From Macquaria australasica (Eukaryota > Chordata > Actinopteri > Centrarchiformes > Percichthyidae): 64,000 nucleotides of DNA. Below the pieces are notes generated by a model. That model worked only from the letters and a program-made list of their open reading frames with translations, was not told the origin of the DNA and ran no database searches. Made by a program: the position numbers and the translations under genes. Positions 53,694 through 64,000 of this stretch are shown here, one piece after another. The DNA lies in contig SEMN01000200.1 in the NCBI GenBank assembly GCA_005408345.1, forward strand, positions 248,001-312,000. Direction: 5' to 3'. The stretch's first letter is position 1; the number at the start of each line of letters is the position of its first letter.

Positions 53694-55722
53694 CACATTG
53701 ATATGCAAAACAAACAAGCAGTTACTGTTTTAATTAGTCTATCATAATGTCTTTGCAGTACCAGGAGGCAATTCAATCAAAACTGTCTGTATCAGCAGCA
53801 CACACTGCCCTGTATTTACTGCTATTATTTGTACGGGTTCAAAAGGTTGCTGCACCCCTACTGTATTTAAAGACACACACAAAAGCAGGCTGATGTTGTG
53901 TGCGTAATGTAAATGTTTGTGTCTTGAGTAAATTGCAGGTAGAAGCAATGACTTCAGGAGCTAAAAACAAATTTAGGCAATAATTGAATTGTAGCATAAA
54001 ATTGCCACTGCAAATAACCATGAGCCATTATGCGAACATATTCTCTCCCCTTTCACTAAGAAACCAAACCACACACACAAAAACAGGACGCATGCATGAA
54101 CACACACACACACACACAAGGTGGGAGAGACCTTTGAGGGTTTCACAATAGCACATTTATCCGCAAAATTAAAAATGGTGATTGATCCGTGGAATATTAA
54201 CGGTCAACAGTGTTTTTCATTAAGTTGTGGAAGGGGAGTGAGGGGAGGCATTCTGGTAGAAGAAAGAGAGCAGGAAGGAAAGAGAGCGAAAGCTTTATTT
54301 AATGCTGATCCTGTACTGTAAAAAGGCCTGAAGAGAAATGTAAATACTAGACTCCAATAACACGACAGCACACTAATCATATTTACAAACTATATTAAAT
54401 TTGCCCATTGTGTTTGCCTTGCTGAGGATTGGCTACCATGTAATTGTCATTGTAACCAGTGTTGGCTTATGGGAAAATTTAACTGCAGTGATATAAGGTG
54501 ACTGGTAGGATTATTATTACTTTATTATGACCCAGTATATGTTTATTAAAACAATTTGTCATGCAGAACAGGAGTGGGGAATGGAAACATTAAATCCTGC
54601 TCCACTCTGGTCGCAGAAATGAGTTACAATAAAATTAATGGTGGGGAGGCCGGGGCTGACACCAGAGTGGTACGTAATAACCCGCTGCTTCGTTTCATTT
54701 GCCGATCATTTCCTGTTGGGCCCTCACCATTAAACATACATGCTTGGGATTATTGAAATAGCCCTGCGACAGCCATTGTAGTGCAGAAAGTGTGTGTCTG
54801 TCTGTGTGTGCGTCTCTCGGTGTGGCTGTGTTTGCGCTCGCACGAGTGTGTGTTTGTGGTTGCGTGTTTTGGCTGGAAATGCTGCTTTTATGTGGCCGGG
54901 CATTTGATCTTAAAAACACCGGCGTCATGGCAATATGCCATGGTGTGTTTGTATTTCTGGTTGTGCTGTTATGAGAGGAGCGATATTAGGACAGAGAGGC
55001 AGTAAGGCTGGGATCTGAAGTCTTAGGAGGAGGCATCATTTCACTGAGTGCCTGGGAGGGGCAAGATTAGTCTGTCAGTTCTGTCTAAAATGACTTTGAG
55101 GCTATAGCTACAGGGATGCAGCAGAAGTTTAGCCAAGGAGTTAAGTGCATTTACACTGAACAATGCCCTTCATTCCCCTTGTGGCTTTGTGTTAGTGAGG
55201 ACTGCCATGGTAAGGTGTAGACTGATTACATGATTTGCAGAGCATTTTTTCTCCTGCACCTGGTATGTTGCAGCCGCTGCAGCAAACTTAAAACAACGTA
55301 TGGTATGCTGCCTTGGCAAACCCACCTTAACTAGCACAAGAAAAACACTGTGCAGATTTACATATTAAATGCCGTATACAGTCATCCCACATCTCAACCT
55401 GAGCAAAACCTGCCTGATTTCAGGAGTGGTGCCGCACCCACGCCAGTCGCTGTAATTAAGAGTTAAATGTTAACCAGAAATCTTCAGTGGCACATGAAGG
55501 TGCATGTCGAGATTTCATCTACATCTACAGGACACGGCAATGGCGCATTTGTGTTTTACTGAATCATGTAATGGGTGAAATGTTATTACTAAACAATCTG
55601 AAGTGCTTGCAAAGAAATGAACACATAAGGAGACTCTGAGCATCCTAAAAGGTTACTGACGCCCACCTGTTCAATACTTAGTTTCCTCCCTATGGTATAT
55701 GCTATTTTATCAACTCTTATGT
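53694..55722. other. Non-coding unique sequence
   Basis: No gene or transposon is recognised. It includes the CA repeat at 54101-54118, a TG-rich patch near 54790-54870, and a repeat-free block at 55180-55330. Confidence 0.35.
54101..54118. repeat. (CA)9 microsatellite
   Basis: Eighteen bases of perfect CA alternation follow CATGCATGAA. Confidence 0.85.
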
Positions 55723-56154
55723 TGTGTCCCAATTCCTTACTACATACAGTACTAACTGTATACAGTATGTACTTAATAATCTTTAAAGGATGCTGTTTAT
55801 GCAGTTAGTATACTAGAAATCAACATACTAAACTGTTTTATGCTAATAGGAGATTATACAATACATGCTTCTTCGGGCATCTTACTTTTTTGTAATAATG
55901 TAATAGTTATTTTAGTTTTTTTGGGGTGTCCCTGGAGCTGTTTCACCACCATCCACAGCAGTTTTAATGTTTTGCAGCTGTGAGCGGCGCTTCCATTTGC
56001 ATGTGTTTTCCATTGTAGGAGATTAATGTCCATCAACAGCACATTTAATAATCAAGGGTTTTTTAGTATGCACACTGACTGACTTCTCCAGTGTGAACAC
56101 ATTACATACTCAAAACCTGCTCAGAATTAGTATGTAGTATGGATTTGGGACACA
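55723..56154. mobile_element. hAT-like MITE, 432 bp
   Basis: The left end is TGTGTCCCAATTCCTTACTA. The complement of the right end begins TGTGTCCCAAATCCATACTA, giving inverted termini of about 20 bp with four mismatches; subterminal TACATACAGTA-type words are repeated. No coding region is present. This terminus is characteristic of hAT-like elements I know from fish. The flanking 8-mers are only partly similar, so the target-site duplication is decayed or absent. Confidence 0.7.
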
Positions 56155-56198
56155 GCTTTACTAAACCAGCTAATCAGGGAGACATGTCATACCAAGTC

Positions 56199-56694
56199 AG
56201 GTTTCCATCCGAATCCAGAGCAAATTTTAAACACATTTCCAGAGAATCGGCAAAAGAAAATGCAAATTATTGTGCGTTTCCATCCACTATTGTTATGCTA
56301 ATATTAGGAGTTGAGTGCATCGAGATAAACAGCTGGTGGCGCTAATTCTCCAGTAAGGTGCCATTAAACCACTGCAGAAGAAGACAGCGCATCGAGATGA
56401 CATAGTTAAAAGAGTGCCAGTCAAACTTTTGTTCCATTTATTAATTTGAGGAAGGTGTCCTTATCACTCCACACAGATCTGATGTTTTTGTCTGCTGCAA
56501 TTTTTAGTCTCTTCAGTGGATGTTTATTGTAAGTCACATGCATCTGTTTCCATTGCACTTTGTCATATTTAGCTTTTTGTCGATAAACCAACTTTTCCAC
56601 CTCGGCCAAGCTGATATTTTTTAAATTTATTTTCCACTCAGGTGCTGTTTTGCACAAATTTAAAATGCACATGAAAACAAGTGGATGGAAACAC
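56199..56694 (-). mobile_element. DNA transposon family D, copy 2, inverted relative to copy 1
   Basis: GTTTCCATCC at 56201-56210 and its complement GTGGATGGAAAC at 56681-56692 bound the element. Its complement matches copy 1 (3897-4446) in order. It lies 45 bp after the hAT-like MITE. Unlike copy 1 it retains an uninterrupted minus-strand frame. Confidence 0.7.
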
Positions 56695-56696
56695 AC
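56421..56696 (-). pseudogene. 91-codon open frame inside family D copy 2
   Basis: The frame is open from a methionine codon in the right terminal region to a stop at 56421. The predicted product is lysine-rich, with KYDKVQWKQM and LKRLKIAADKN segments. I do not recognise a domain. In copy 1 the corresponding stretch shows a stop and length changes, so the frame is not intact there. It may be a leftover of the transposon's own protein or chance; the start overlaps the inverted terminus, which argues against an intact gene. Confidence 0.3.
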
Positions 56697-57715
56697 TTAC
56701 ACAGATAATAGGCATATTCAGGTCGCAAGTAGTTCCACAATCAAAACTCTGAATGGTTACTGTATGAGCAACCACGTGTCCTGAGTTCCTGCATAAAACA
56801 CTGAACTCTATCTGCTCATTGACTATATACAGTATACTGTATATGTGGATAAAAGCATGAGCTAATTGGTAAATAAAACCTAACAGTATTATACATGAGT
56901 GCACAGGTATGAGTAGGGATTCTGCACAGTATGGCAGACATCCATGTTTGTAAAAGTTGACCAATTGTATTCACAAAACCAGTATTATTTTTTTGTCAGG
57001 CACATACAGTGAAAGTGTCTATGATCTGAATGTTTGTGAGTGCAATTTTCTGTGCGTTTAGCATTCTCTTAGGTCTTTCAGCGATGTTGCCATTGCAATG
57101 CAGTTTATTGTTACAGTAGCTGGGTCTTTTATATGCTCTCTCTCTCTCTCTCTCTCTCTCTGTCAGGAATTTCATAGTTAGACAGAGAAAAGAATTGGTC
57201 ACAGTAATAAGATAGGATCCATCCCATGCCATTCAAAATAGCCTGATCAAATCTCTGGTCTGTGAATCCCAGAGTATTGTGTTGTGTTTTTGAATTTACT
57301 GTTACACCAGTTATTCCAACAAAGCCTTCGGTTTTCTAAGAAAAGTTTCCTTATTACAGAGGATACACAAATAAACCAATGCTACCCTCTAATTCCTCAA
57401 TAATTAAAAAATAAGCCTGTGCTCACCATTACATGACTCTGTGCTCTGCGATGGGCTCCAAGGCCTCCAACAGCTCACATAGAGGAAGAAAATTAAACCT
57501 TTTGAGTTTGCAGTGTAAATCCCTTCATCATAAAATGTGTGAGAGAGTAATGCAAGTTGGAGGCCCCTCTAAGAGACCTGTTTTTAAAGGACCATATGGT
57601 TGGTTTTACATGTTTTAGCTCCTTAACAAAAAACAAAAAGCACATACTGACCATACCATAGGGTTTAAATTCACATTTACATTTGAAATTTTCCCACCAG
57701 TTAATAAACTCGTGG
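56695..57715. other. Non-coding unique sequence
   Basis: No gene is recognised. It contains a CT microsatellite at 57136-57161 and AT-rich unique sequence. Confidence 0.35.
57136..57161. repeat. (CT)13 microsatellite
   Basis: Twenty-six bases of perfect CT alternation lie between ATATG and GTCAGG. Confidence 0.9.
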
Positions 57716-58045
57716 CAACACCGGTGTTACCGGTTACACCAGACATTTTACAAGAAAAGATATTTGTCGATGACGCTCAATATCTGTAGAGCGCTTACTT
57801 TGATCTTTAACGTTAAATCCTCCGCCATCGTCTTGTCGGTCAACTCTCCTTACTCTCGTCATGTGATAAGTGAAATCTGACTCCTGCTACTCTGTGCTGC
57901 GACTCTGCTGCTGCTGCTGTACTGAGCAGACACTTACAGTTTATAATTGTAGCGTAAAAAAAAAAAAAATAGCAAAATGATGGTGGGGTAGTGTATGCCT
58001 GAACACCGTGTAACACCAGTAACACCGACTACAGCATCAAGCCTA
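57716..58045. mobile_element. Candidate MITE with CGGTGTTAC termini
   Basis: The left side reads ACACCGGTGTTACCGGTTAC. The complement of the right side reads GTCGGTGTTACTGGTGTTAC. These are imperfect inverted repeats bounding about 320 bp that include a CTG run (57904-57918) and an A14 run (57956-57969). The interior is CpG-richer than the surroundings. No copy elsewhere in the window confirms the ends. Confidence 0.45.
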
Positions 58046-58212
58046 ATAAATGTATATGTAAAAAAAACAAAACATGTAGATACTTGAAGTTATATTTCTG
58101 TTGTGATAGTTATGTTATCATCACATGGTAGTGCAGTTGCAAGCAGCTACTGTTCAGCCGCAACAGGCAGCTGTTTTCAATAAAAAAGCTCCAAAAACCA
58201 CCTGTACACCAC

Positions 58213-58515
58213 CTGCTCAGCACCAAATGGCAGACAGACACAGTGACTAGTGGGTGAACATAGTGAAGCATTTAGAAGCTAAAGAGCCAGATATTTCCCT
58301 CAGGAGGTGGTTCAGAACAAAAACAGAGCTAAAAGAGAGGGAATATTGGACTAACATTCATCAGGTGGACACAAACAATACTCCAAATGAATGACGTTGC
58401 TCTGTAACTGTGTAAATAAGCAACTGTTTGCTAACAACTTGGCCATATCAACTTAAAGTTGATGATGTTAACCAGGTCAATGTTCACAACTTGTGTCCCC
58501 CCCCCCCCAAAAAAA
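58213..58515 (+). mobile_element. Repeat family C, copy 3
   Basis: Shared words are CAGCACCAAATGGCAGACAG, CCAGATATTTCCCTCAGGAG, GAGCTAAAAGAGAGGGAATA and AAGCAACTGTTTGCTAACAA, in the same order as copy 1. The left terminus is lost. The right end breaks up into C12 (58497-58508) and A8 (58509-58516) runs where copy 1 reads CTGCCCCCAAGTGGACAAAA. Confidence 0.7.
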
Positions 58516-60291
58516 AGAAGTACTGCTGTGTCTCTTTTCAAATGTTCAGCTGTCTTCACGAGCAGTCTTTTTATTTTTTTTTATTTTTTTACTTTGCATC
58601 TCTGTTTTGGACAGGTGTAATGTTAAAGTGGCTTGTGTGAGCTTTTGGGCAGAGATGGCGGCCATGTTTTCTATGAACATTGTTTTAGTTCATCAGACTG
58701 CCAAACTGAAAAAGTGAGCTGCAGAGTGATCAACAGTAGTAGCAACCCTTTAACATTATAGTCAGTCTTTTGATCCACTGGTAATATAACCCATTTTGCT
58801 AAATCCATTTTAAAGCCGCTGTGTAAAGTGTTATCAGAATTGTCCTTTAGGAAGGTGCATTTGTCTGGACAAACTAACAACTCTGCATCCTTTGGAGAGC
58901 ACAAAGGGCTTCATTCCTGCTAAAATGAAAAACTAATTACTGTAACACTTGTTCTCTTCAACCCCCCTTAGATTGCCTCTGGATAATAAAAACAATAATT
59001 ATGTCGCTCATGCAAACTTTATTATTATGAGGAGTTATCAAATTATGGAATCATAAATGGGGGATTTTTGCCTTACGCAGTACAGCCTGTAACCTATGCG
59101 TACTTAATTTCCCTGGTCCAAAGATGCTCTTGCGTACACAATGTGCATTAGCAGTGTTATAATGATGGCTTTCTTAAAACACATCATAAAAACTCTACAG
59201 CAAACCAATTCGTATATACTCTGCACTGACCATAAAGGAGTCACATGATTAAGCACTACATAATCTGAAAGCTGAAATTACACTTTGTTACTTTGGCTGT
59301 GCCATTTTTGAGAAAATTACTGTCAAAAAAAGTGGTGGTAATCAAATGGACAATTAGTTTTTAAGTGAGGTCGTAGAGCTCATTCCTCGTTTCCTAATGT
59401 CTACTGCCCACCCCTCATCAGTACACTGCACCTCCCCCCATACAAAGCCTCTTATGACCACATTAATGCAACTAATTACCATGTCAATCACAAGTAATGC
59501 TTATTAATTGCCCCTCAGAAAGGGGCTATTTCAAACAGTGAGTAGTGCTTTTAAAAGCCGAATGAAAGGCTGACTGTAGGGTAGGTTATGAGAGAGAGAG
59601 CCATGTTTCAGCCCTACTGCTGGCATTAGTCAATCTGCTGTCCAGATGTCTTCCACAGGTGACAGCTGCAATAGCCTAACAAGCAAATTAATCACGGAGC
59701 TTTTGTGGCACTTCATTTTAGGAAAACTCATTTCGTTTCATAAAAGGCTTCATCTCGTGTGAAAAATGACAAATTGCGGCCATGGAGTGATGTGGAGGAC
59801 CAAGCAGCCGGCTCTCATTTCTGCGCCATGCCTGCAAGGTACTGAAGAATAGAGAGGCAGAGAGATAGAGCAAAGGCAGAATTGGGCCAGAACCAGCGAC
59901 GCAGTAATGAAGCCCAGCTCTGCCCCTGTGGGCTCAAGTTCTGACGAGCCTCACAGGTGGCTTGGTCAGATTAAAACCCAGCTTGGTTATAAGGACTAGG
60001 CTTTGAATGAGGGGATACACTCTGTGGTCTGTCAGTCATTGTCCCGAAACTGCAACATGGAGGACATTTTGAAAAGCTGGCCCAACAAGGGTTTGGTGGC
60101 AGGGAGTTTTCTTTGATTTAAACCCAGATGGCTTGTTGTACTTTAATGCCTTTTTTGGTTTAGATGTGATGTTTATTTTGCATCTTGGGAATTTGGTGTG
60201 GGTGTTAACCAATAAATTAGCAAAAGTGTAGAGCAGGTAGACCCCCTATGTTTGGGATAGAGTTGGTAACAAACGTATATAGCGTAACAAA
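58516..60291. other. Non-coding unique sequence, candidate conserved blocks
   Basis: No gene or transposon is recognised. Two repeat-free blocks stand out: 59430-59540, with ACTAATTACC and GCTTATTAATTGCCC, and 59740-60030, which is GC-richer. Their texture is typical of vertebrate conserved non-coding elements, which is inference only. Confidence 0.35.
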
Positions 60292-61175
60292 ACTGTCCTC
60301 CCAAGAAAAACGACAGCATCAATCACTTCAGAGCTCAAAAACTGTATATAAAGATGGACGACACGTCTCCACTACCTCCCACTGTACAAAAATGAAGCCA
60401 AAATATCCTGGATACAGGCGCTGCCATCTTGAGCTGGTGACGTCATTTGGAGCCAGAGTTTGTGCAGTATCGATGTCACGCCCATACACCCGCCAATAAT
60501 GATGTCTCACCCCCTTTTTATAGCATCAAATAACTAAGTAAAACCAAACTTATCAGACTTGAACATACATCAGTGTGATAAGAACTACCTAAAATGACAG
60601 AAACCATCTTTGGGAAAAATGTATTTCGTGTAATTTTATTTTATACTTTGGCCCATGTCCCATCCGCTAACATGGAGGAGGCGGGGTTTATGACCTATAC
60701 TGCAGCCAGCCACCAGGGGGCGATCGGGATGTTTTGGCTTCACTTTTGGGGAGCTGTCATGTCTTCCATCTTAATATACAGTCTATGCTCAAAAGCATTT
60801 GTTTACGTTAAATGACAAAGCCCTCTAGCGGCTGTAGCAATAATGGCTCTTGTCCGTCAGGAGCAAAGTAGGAAATAGTGTCACATTGTTATAAAGCCAC
60901 AAAGTTGGCAGAAGGAGGAAATTCCTGTTGGTTTCACAGGGAAGTCAAATATCAAAATTTGACATGGTAGACTAGTGTTTGCTTCCTGTTTCTTACCAGC
61001 AATCAGTGTTGGTTTCTTTCAACCATGACCACAATCGTGCCCTAACCCTAACTGAGTTGTTTATGTGCCTGAACCTAATCTAAATAAAATAATAATGATA
61101 TATAATATATATAACAATAAAACCTTTAAACCATAGCATTGTCAGATCAGGAAAAGATTTCGGAAGGCACTGACA
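60292..61175 (+). repeat. Dispersed repeat family B, copy 3, split by a hAT-like MITE
   Basis: The left piece (60292-60340) carries ACTGTCCTCCCAAGAAAAAC. The right piece (60787 onward) carries GACAAAGCCCTCTAGCGGCT, TTGGTTTCTTTCAACCATGA and CCTAACCCTAACTGAG. Together they follow the order in copies 1 and 2. A 446-bp element separates the two pieces. Confidence 0.7.
60341..60786. mobile_element. hAT-like MITE nested in family B copy 3
   Basis: The left end is CTGTATATAAAGATGGA. The complement of the right end contains CTGTATATTAAGATGGA. The 8-bp sequence GCTCAAAA occurs directly on both sides (60333-60340 and 60787-60794), the target-site duplication length expected for hAT transposons. Restoring the host repeat gives a colinear match to copy 1 across the junction. 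No coding capacity is present. I recognise this element type from teleost genomes. Confidence 0.88.
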
Positions 61176-62894
61176 GATGATGTCATTACAAATTACAAAC
61201 TATGTATTTTGGAGGACTTGCTGAGAGTGAAGGGTTTTTTAAATTGAACCCATTTAGTTGCACAAACAGATTGACCCCAGTACAAGCCTAAAGTGTATGC
61301 CATGTTTTGATCAAAATGGAACATTATGTGTGTACATTTCGAGGAGCAGCTGCACAGTGGAATTTTTTTTTTGTTTTTGACAGAACATCAAGAAGAATGT
61401 CACATCACAACTTAAAGGTATTTCAAACAAAAGTATGGAAAATTGAAAACGTACAATGGCCACACAGCACCAACAAATTAAACTTTTTGGATTTAAAAGC
61501 TTCAGAAAGCCATTAATACAAAAACGAGATAAATCCTTGAAAGCCGTCCAACAAAAACTGTAATTATCATTGTCAGTAGAAAAGAAAAGAGCACAGGGAG
61601 GCAAGAGGATTACACTCCTCTACAACAGAGGAATGTTCTGTGTTTATTTCTCTTCATTTGTTGAAAGACATTCTGGGGTGACAGATGTCAGCAACACTTT
61701 ATAATTTAGCATAATTATCATGTTCTTTCTATTCGACCGGTGCATATTGTATTCCACCTTCTATTCACCTTCTTTAAATTCTTACTTCAACTCACTCTGA
61801 TTGTGTAGAAATTCATAGTCCCCCTCTTGAATGTTTGACCATGGCACATATGGAGTTTTTTGCTTAACAGATTAACAAAAGCAGATTCTTTGACAATACA
61901 AAGAATGTGTTGCAGTATAACTAAAACGTTTTTATTTCATTTATCTTTGTTGAACTTCGTTGAAACTTTCTCAGTCAATGTATGCCTTGCTATTCAGAGA
62001 CTTTTGACATTTCTTATTGATTCTTTAGTGTAGATGCTTATCTCTGTAAAGAGTACATCAGCCGTTAATAAAAACAGTTCCGTTTCCTGATAAAAGGACC
62101 ATATTACTGTTATTCACTTTTGGGTCCTCAAGGCATTTTCTCCCATTCAGAGATATTATATCAGAATATTTGAGACAAGTTCTAATATGAGGACTGTTAA
62201 TATTAATTCTAGGTTACAAGTGAGTTAAAATGTTTCTGAAATATGATGAAGATCTAAGAATCCTCAAAAGTTACCACATTTAATGAAGATGCCTGGATAT
62301 CCACAACAGTGCAACTTGTGTTCAAGAAAGTTTATTTTGAAATTGGTAATTCGATAAGCAGTAAGAGAAAAAGATAGAGCTTGTATGTATAATATAACAC
62401 TCAAAGTTATTTTCATCCATTTTTAAGGTGACTACTGTATATTACATTTTACATAATACTGAACCTCAACTATCACTAATACCTTAATAATGGGGAAATG
62501 TACTGTACCAGGACACACATCAAACAAAATGGTTTAATGCTGTTTAAATATTGCCACTAAAGGAGTTAAAGGAGGCAACAGTCAATCAGTAAGTGATGGC
62601 TTGATCTTGCCTTGCAGAGTGTGCATCGCCATGGGGACCCCAGACCCTGACGCCTTCCCAGAGACTGAGATATGGCCAACTTCCGACTCTTGAATGTGGT
62701 CCCACTGGCAGATATGCTCTTATCAGGACAGGCTGTAGCATACATTTTCCAACAGCCAAACACAGATATAGAAAAGGGGACCTAAATAGTGTGATAGGTG
62801 AAATTCTAAGCACAGGTGACTGTTATGTATGATTCACTGAAGTGCAGTCAAGATTAGACTACTGTGAACAAACTGTTAAAGGCAGGTATCTGGT
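61176..62894. other. Non-coding unique sequence
   Basis: No convincing gene or transposon is recognised. A block at 62585-62770 is repeat-free and contains a pyrimidine-rich, AG-ending acceptor-like sequence before a short open frame (see findings). The rest is AT-rich. Confidence 0.35.
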
Positions 62895-63205
62895 GGAAAC
62901 AGGTAGCCTGGCTCTGCAACAAAATCTAGTCCCACACATAACCCACCGTAAAAACCGCAACATGTCGTTTTCACATTTTTTTTACTCATTAAATAAATGA
63001 GATATAACATGTTAATTAGTGAGCTTTTAAGGTACTGGTAGACTGATTTCGTTACCTTCGGACAGAGCCAGGCAAGCTGTTTCCCCCTGTTTTCAGACTT
63101 TGTGCTAAGCTAAGCTAATTGGCTACTGGCTGTAGCCTCATATTGAACAGACACATAGGAGAGTTTTCTCATCTAACTCTCATCAAAAATGTCAAACTAT
63201 TCCTT
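62895..63205 (+). mobile_element. MITE family A, copy 3, left-truncated
   Basis: The copy begins at GGAAACAGGTAGCCTGGCTC and proceeds through CGGACAGAGCCAGGCAAGCT and TGCTAAGCTAAGCTAATTGG to the right terminus AAACTATTCCTT at 63205. About 130-170 bp of the left end, including its terminal inverted repeat, is missing. Confidence 0.75.
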
Positions 63206-64000
63206 TAATATTACTTCATGTATGATTTTTTTGGTGATGTCTGTGTTATAACATTCATCATGGATGACTGTGCATTATCTTACAAAGTGATTCTCACTTA
63301 AAGAAGAGATTAATTATCATTTCTTTGCATTTTAGTTTAATTTGAGCTGGTTTAGTAGCTCCATGGGTGTTGCTTTTAGTGTATAGTGTTTAGTGCTAAT
63401 CATGGGAACAGTTTGGAGTGTACGTGTATGTGTGAGTAGGGGGGTGGAGTGAGAAAGAACAGGAAGTAGACTTACTCGACTTGAAGATATGGCAATATAC
63501 AGAAACACACACATACACACTCGGACACTCAACACACCCCTCCCCTGAGGACCTGGAAACTAATTAGCTCCTAAAGCATTTATTTATCACAGATAAACTG
63601 TCCAGCAATCTCACTGGCACATCCCCAATGGAAATAAGAACTACTCATTAGTTTGTTCAATTAAGCTTTCTTTTCCCACTTCAGCCTGCCCTCCCCACAT
63701 CACCACGACGACGAGGATACACTTCTTGGTATTGCGAAAGTTGCTCCGCTTAAGCAGACTTTCCATGTATACCCTGCAGTAAAGGTGGAACCCTTTGACA
63801 TCTCAATCAATTTGTATGTGACCCAAATTAGATTTAGAGCCTAAACTTAATAAATCTGTACATGGAAAGTCCTTGAAAGGAGAACTGTGATTAGTAATCC
63901 TAAAACAAAACAACAAGGGGGGATTAATTCTCATTTTACATTTTACTGTAAGACACTCGAAGAAACAGCCGTCTGCTGGTGCTGTTGAATAAACTCATGA
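63206..64000. other. Non-coding unique sequence with a spaced inverted repeat
   Basis: No gene is recognised. GACTTTCCATGTA (63757-63769) and its exact complement TACATGGAAAGTC (63859-63871) flank about 90 bp. Nearby ACTAATTAGC, GTGATTAGTAATCC and similar words give a conserved-element-like texture. Confidence 0.35.

Overview
This window looks like nuclear chromosomal DNA of a ray-finned fish, most likely a spiny-rayed (percomorph) teleost. The evidence is AT-rich sequence with abundant CA/GT and AT microsatellites, no long open reading frames on either strand, and several dispersed repeat families that I recognise from teleost genomes. These include a Tc1-type element, a PIF/Harbinger relic, hAT-like miniature elements, and the 3' end of an L2-like LINE or L2-tailed SINE. 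No species or chromosome can be assigned from the sequence alone.

I find no convincing protein-coding exon of a host gene, no tRNA, rRNA or known microRNA, no CRISPR array, and no bacterial-type operon in the 64 kb. All open reading frames are short (138 codons or fewer). The only ones with an interpretable origin are transposon relics: Tc1 transposase pieces (minus strand, 52.6-53.6 kb), a Harbinger transposase relic (plus strand, 23.3-23.5 kb), and an intact 91-codon frame inside a DNA transposon (minus strand, 56.4-56.7 kb). The window is therefore best read as part of a gene desert or a very large intron.

Layout: 1-3.9 kb is unique AT-rich sequence with many homeodomain-type TAAT cores. 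Between 3.9 and 10.4 kb lie DNA transposon D1, a 430-bp miniature element, and the first copy of repeat family B. Between 10.4 and 21.8 kb is mostly unique sequence, with a 31-unit AT microsatellite and an 11-bp perfect hairpin. Between 21.8 and 24.0 kb lie a GC-rich hAT-like repeat and the Harbinger relic. Between 24 and 34 kb is mostly unique. Between 34.9 and 37.5 kb are two copies of MITE family A and a B fragment. Between 37.5 and 43 kb is unique sequence with a strong G-quadruplex motif and a 94-bp CA microsatellite. From 43 to 47.3 kb are several fragments, including family C. Between 47.3 and 51.7 kb is unique. From 51.7 to 63.2 kb is the most transposon-rich part, with copies of families A, B, C and D, a hAT-like MITE, and a Tc1 relic carrying two younger insertions.

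The most informative signal is layered insertion history. Target-site duplications show which element landed in which: an 8-bp duplication around a hAT MITE inside repeat B3, a 7-bp one around a retroposon inside the Tc1 relic, and a 5-bp one around a second insert in the same relic. The repeat-poor stretches resemble vertebrate conserved non-coding elements in composition, but conservation cannot be tested here and those calls are inference.
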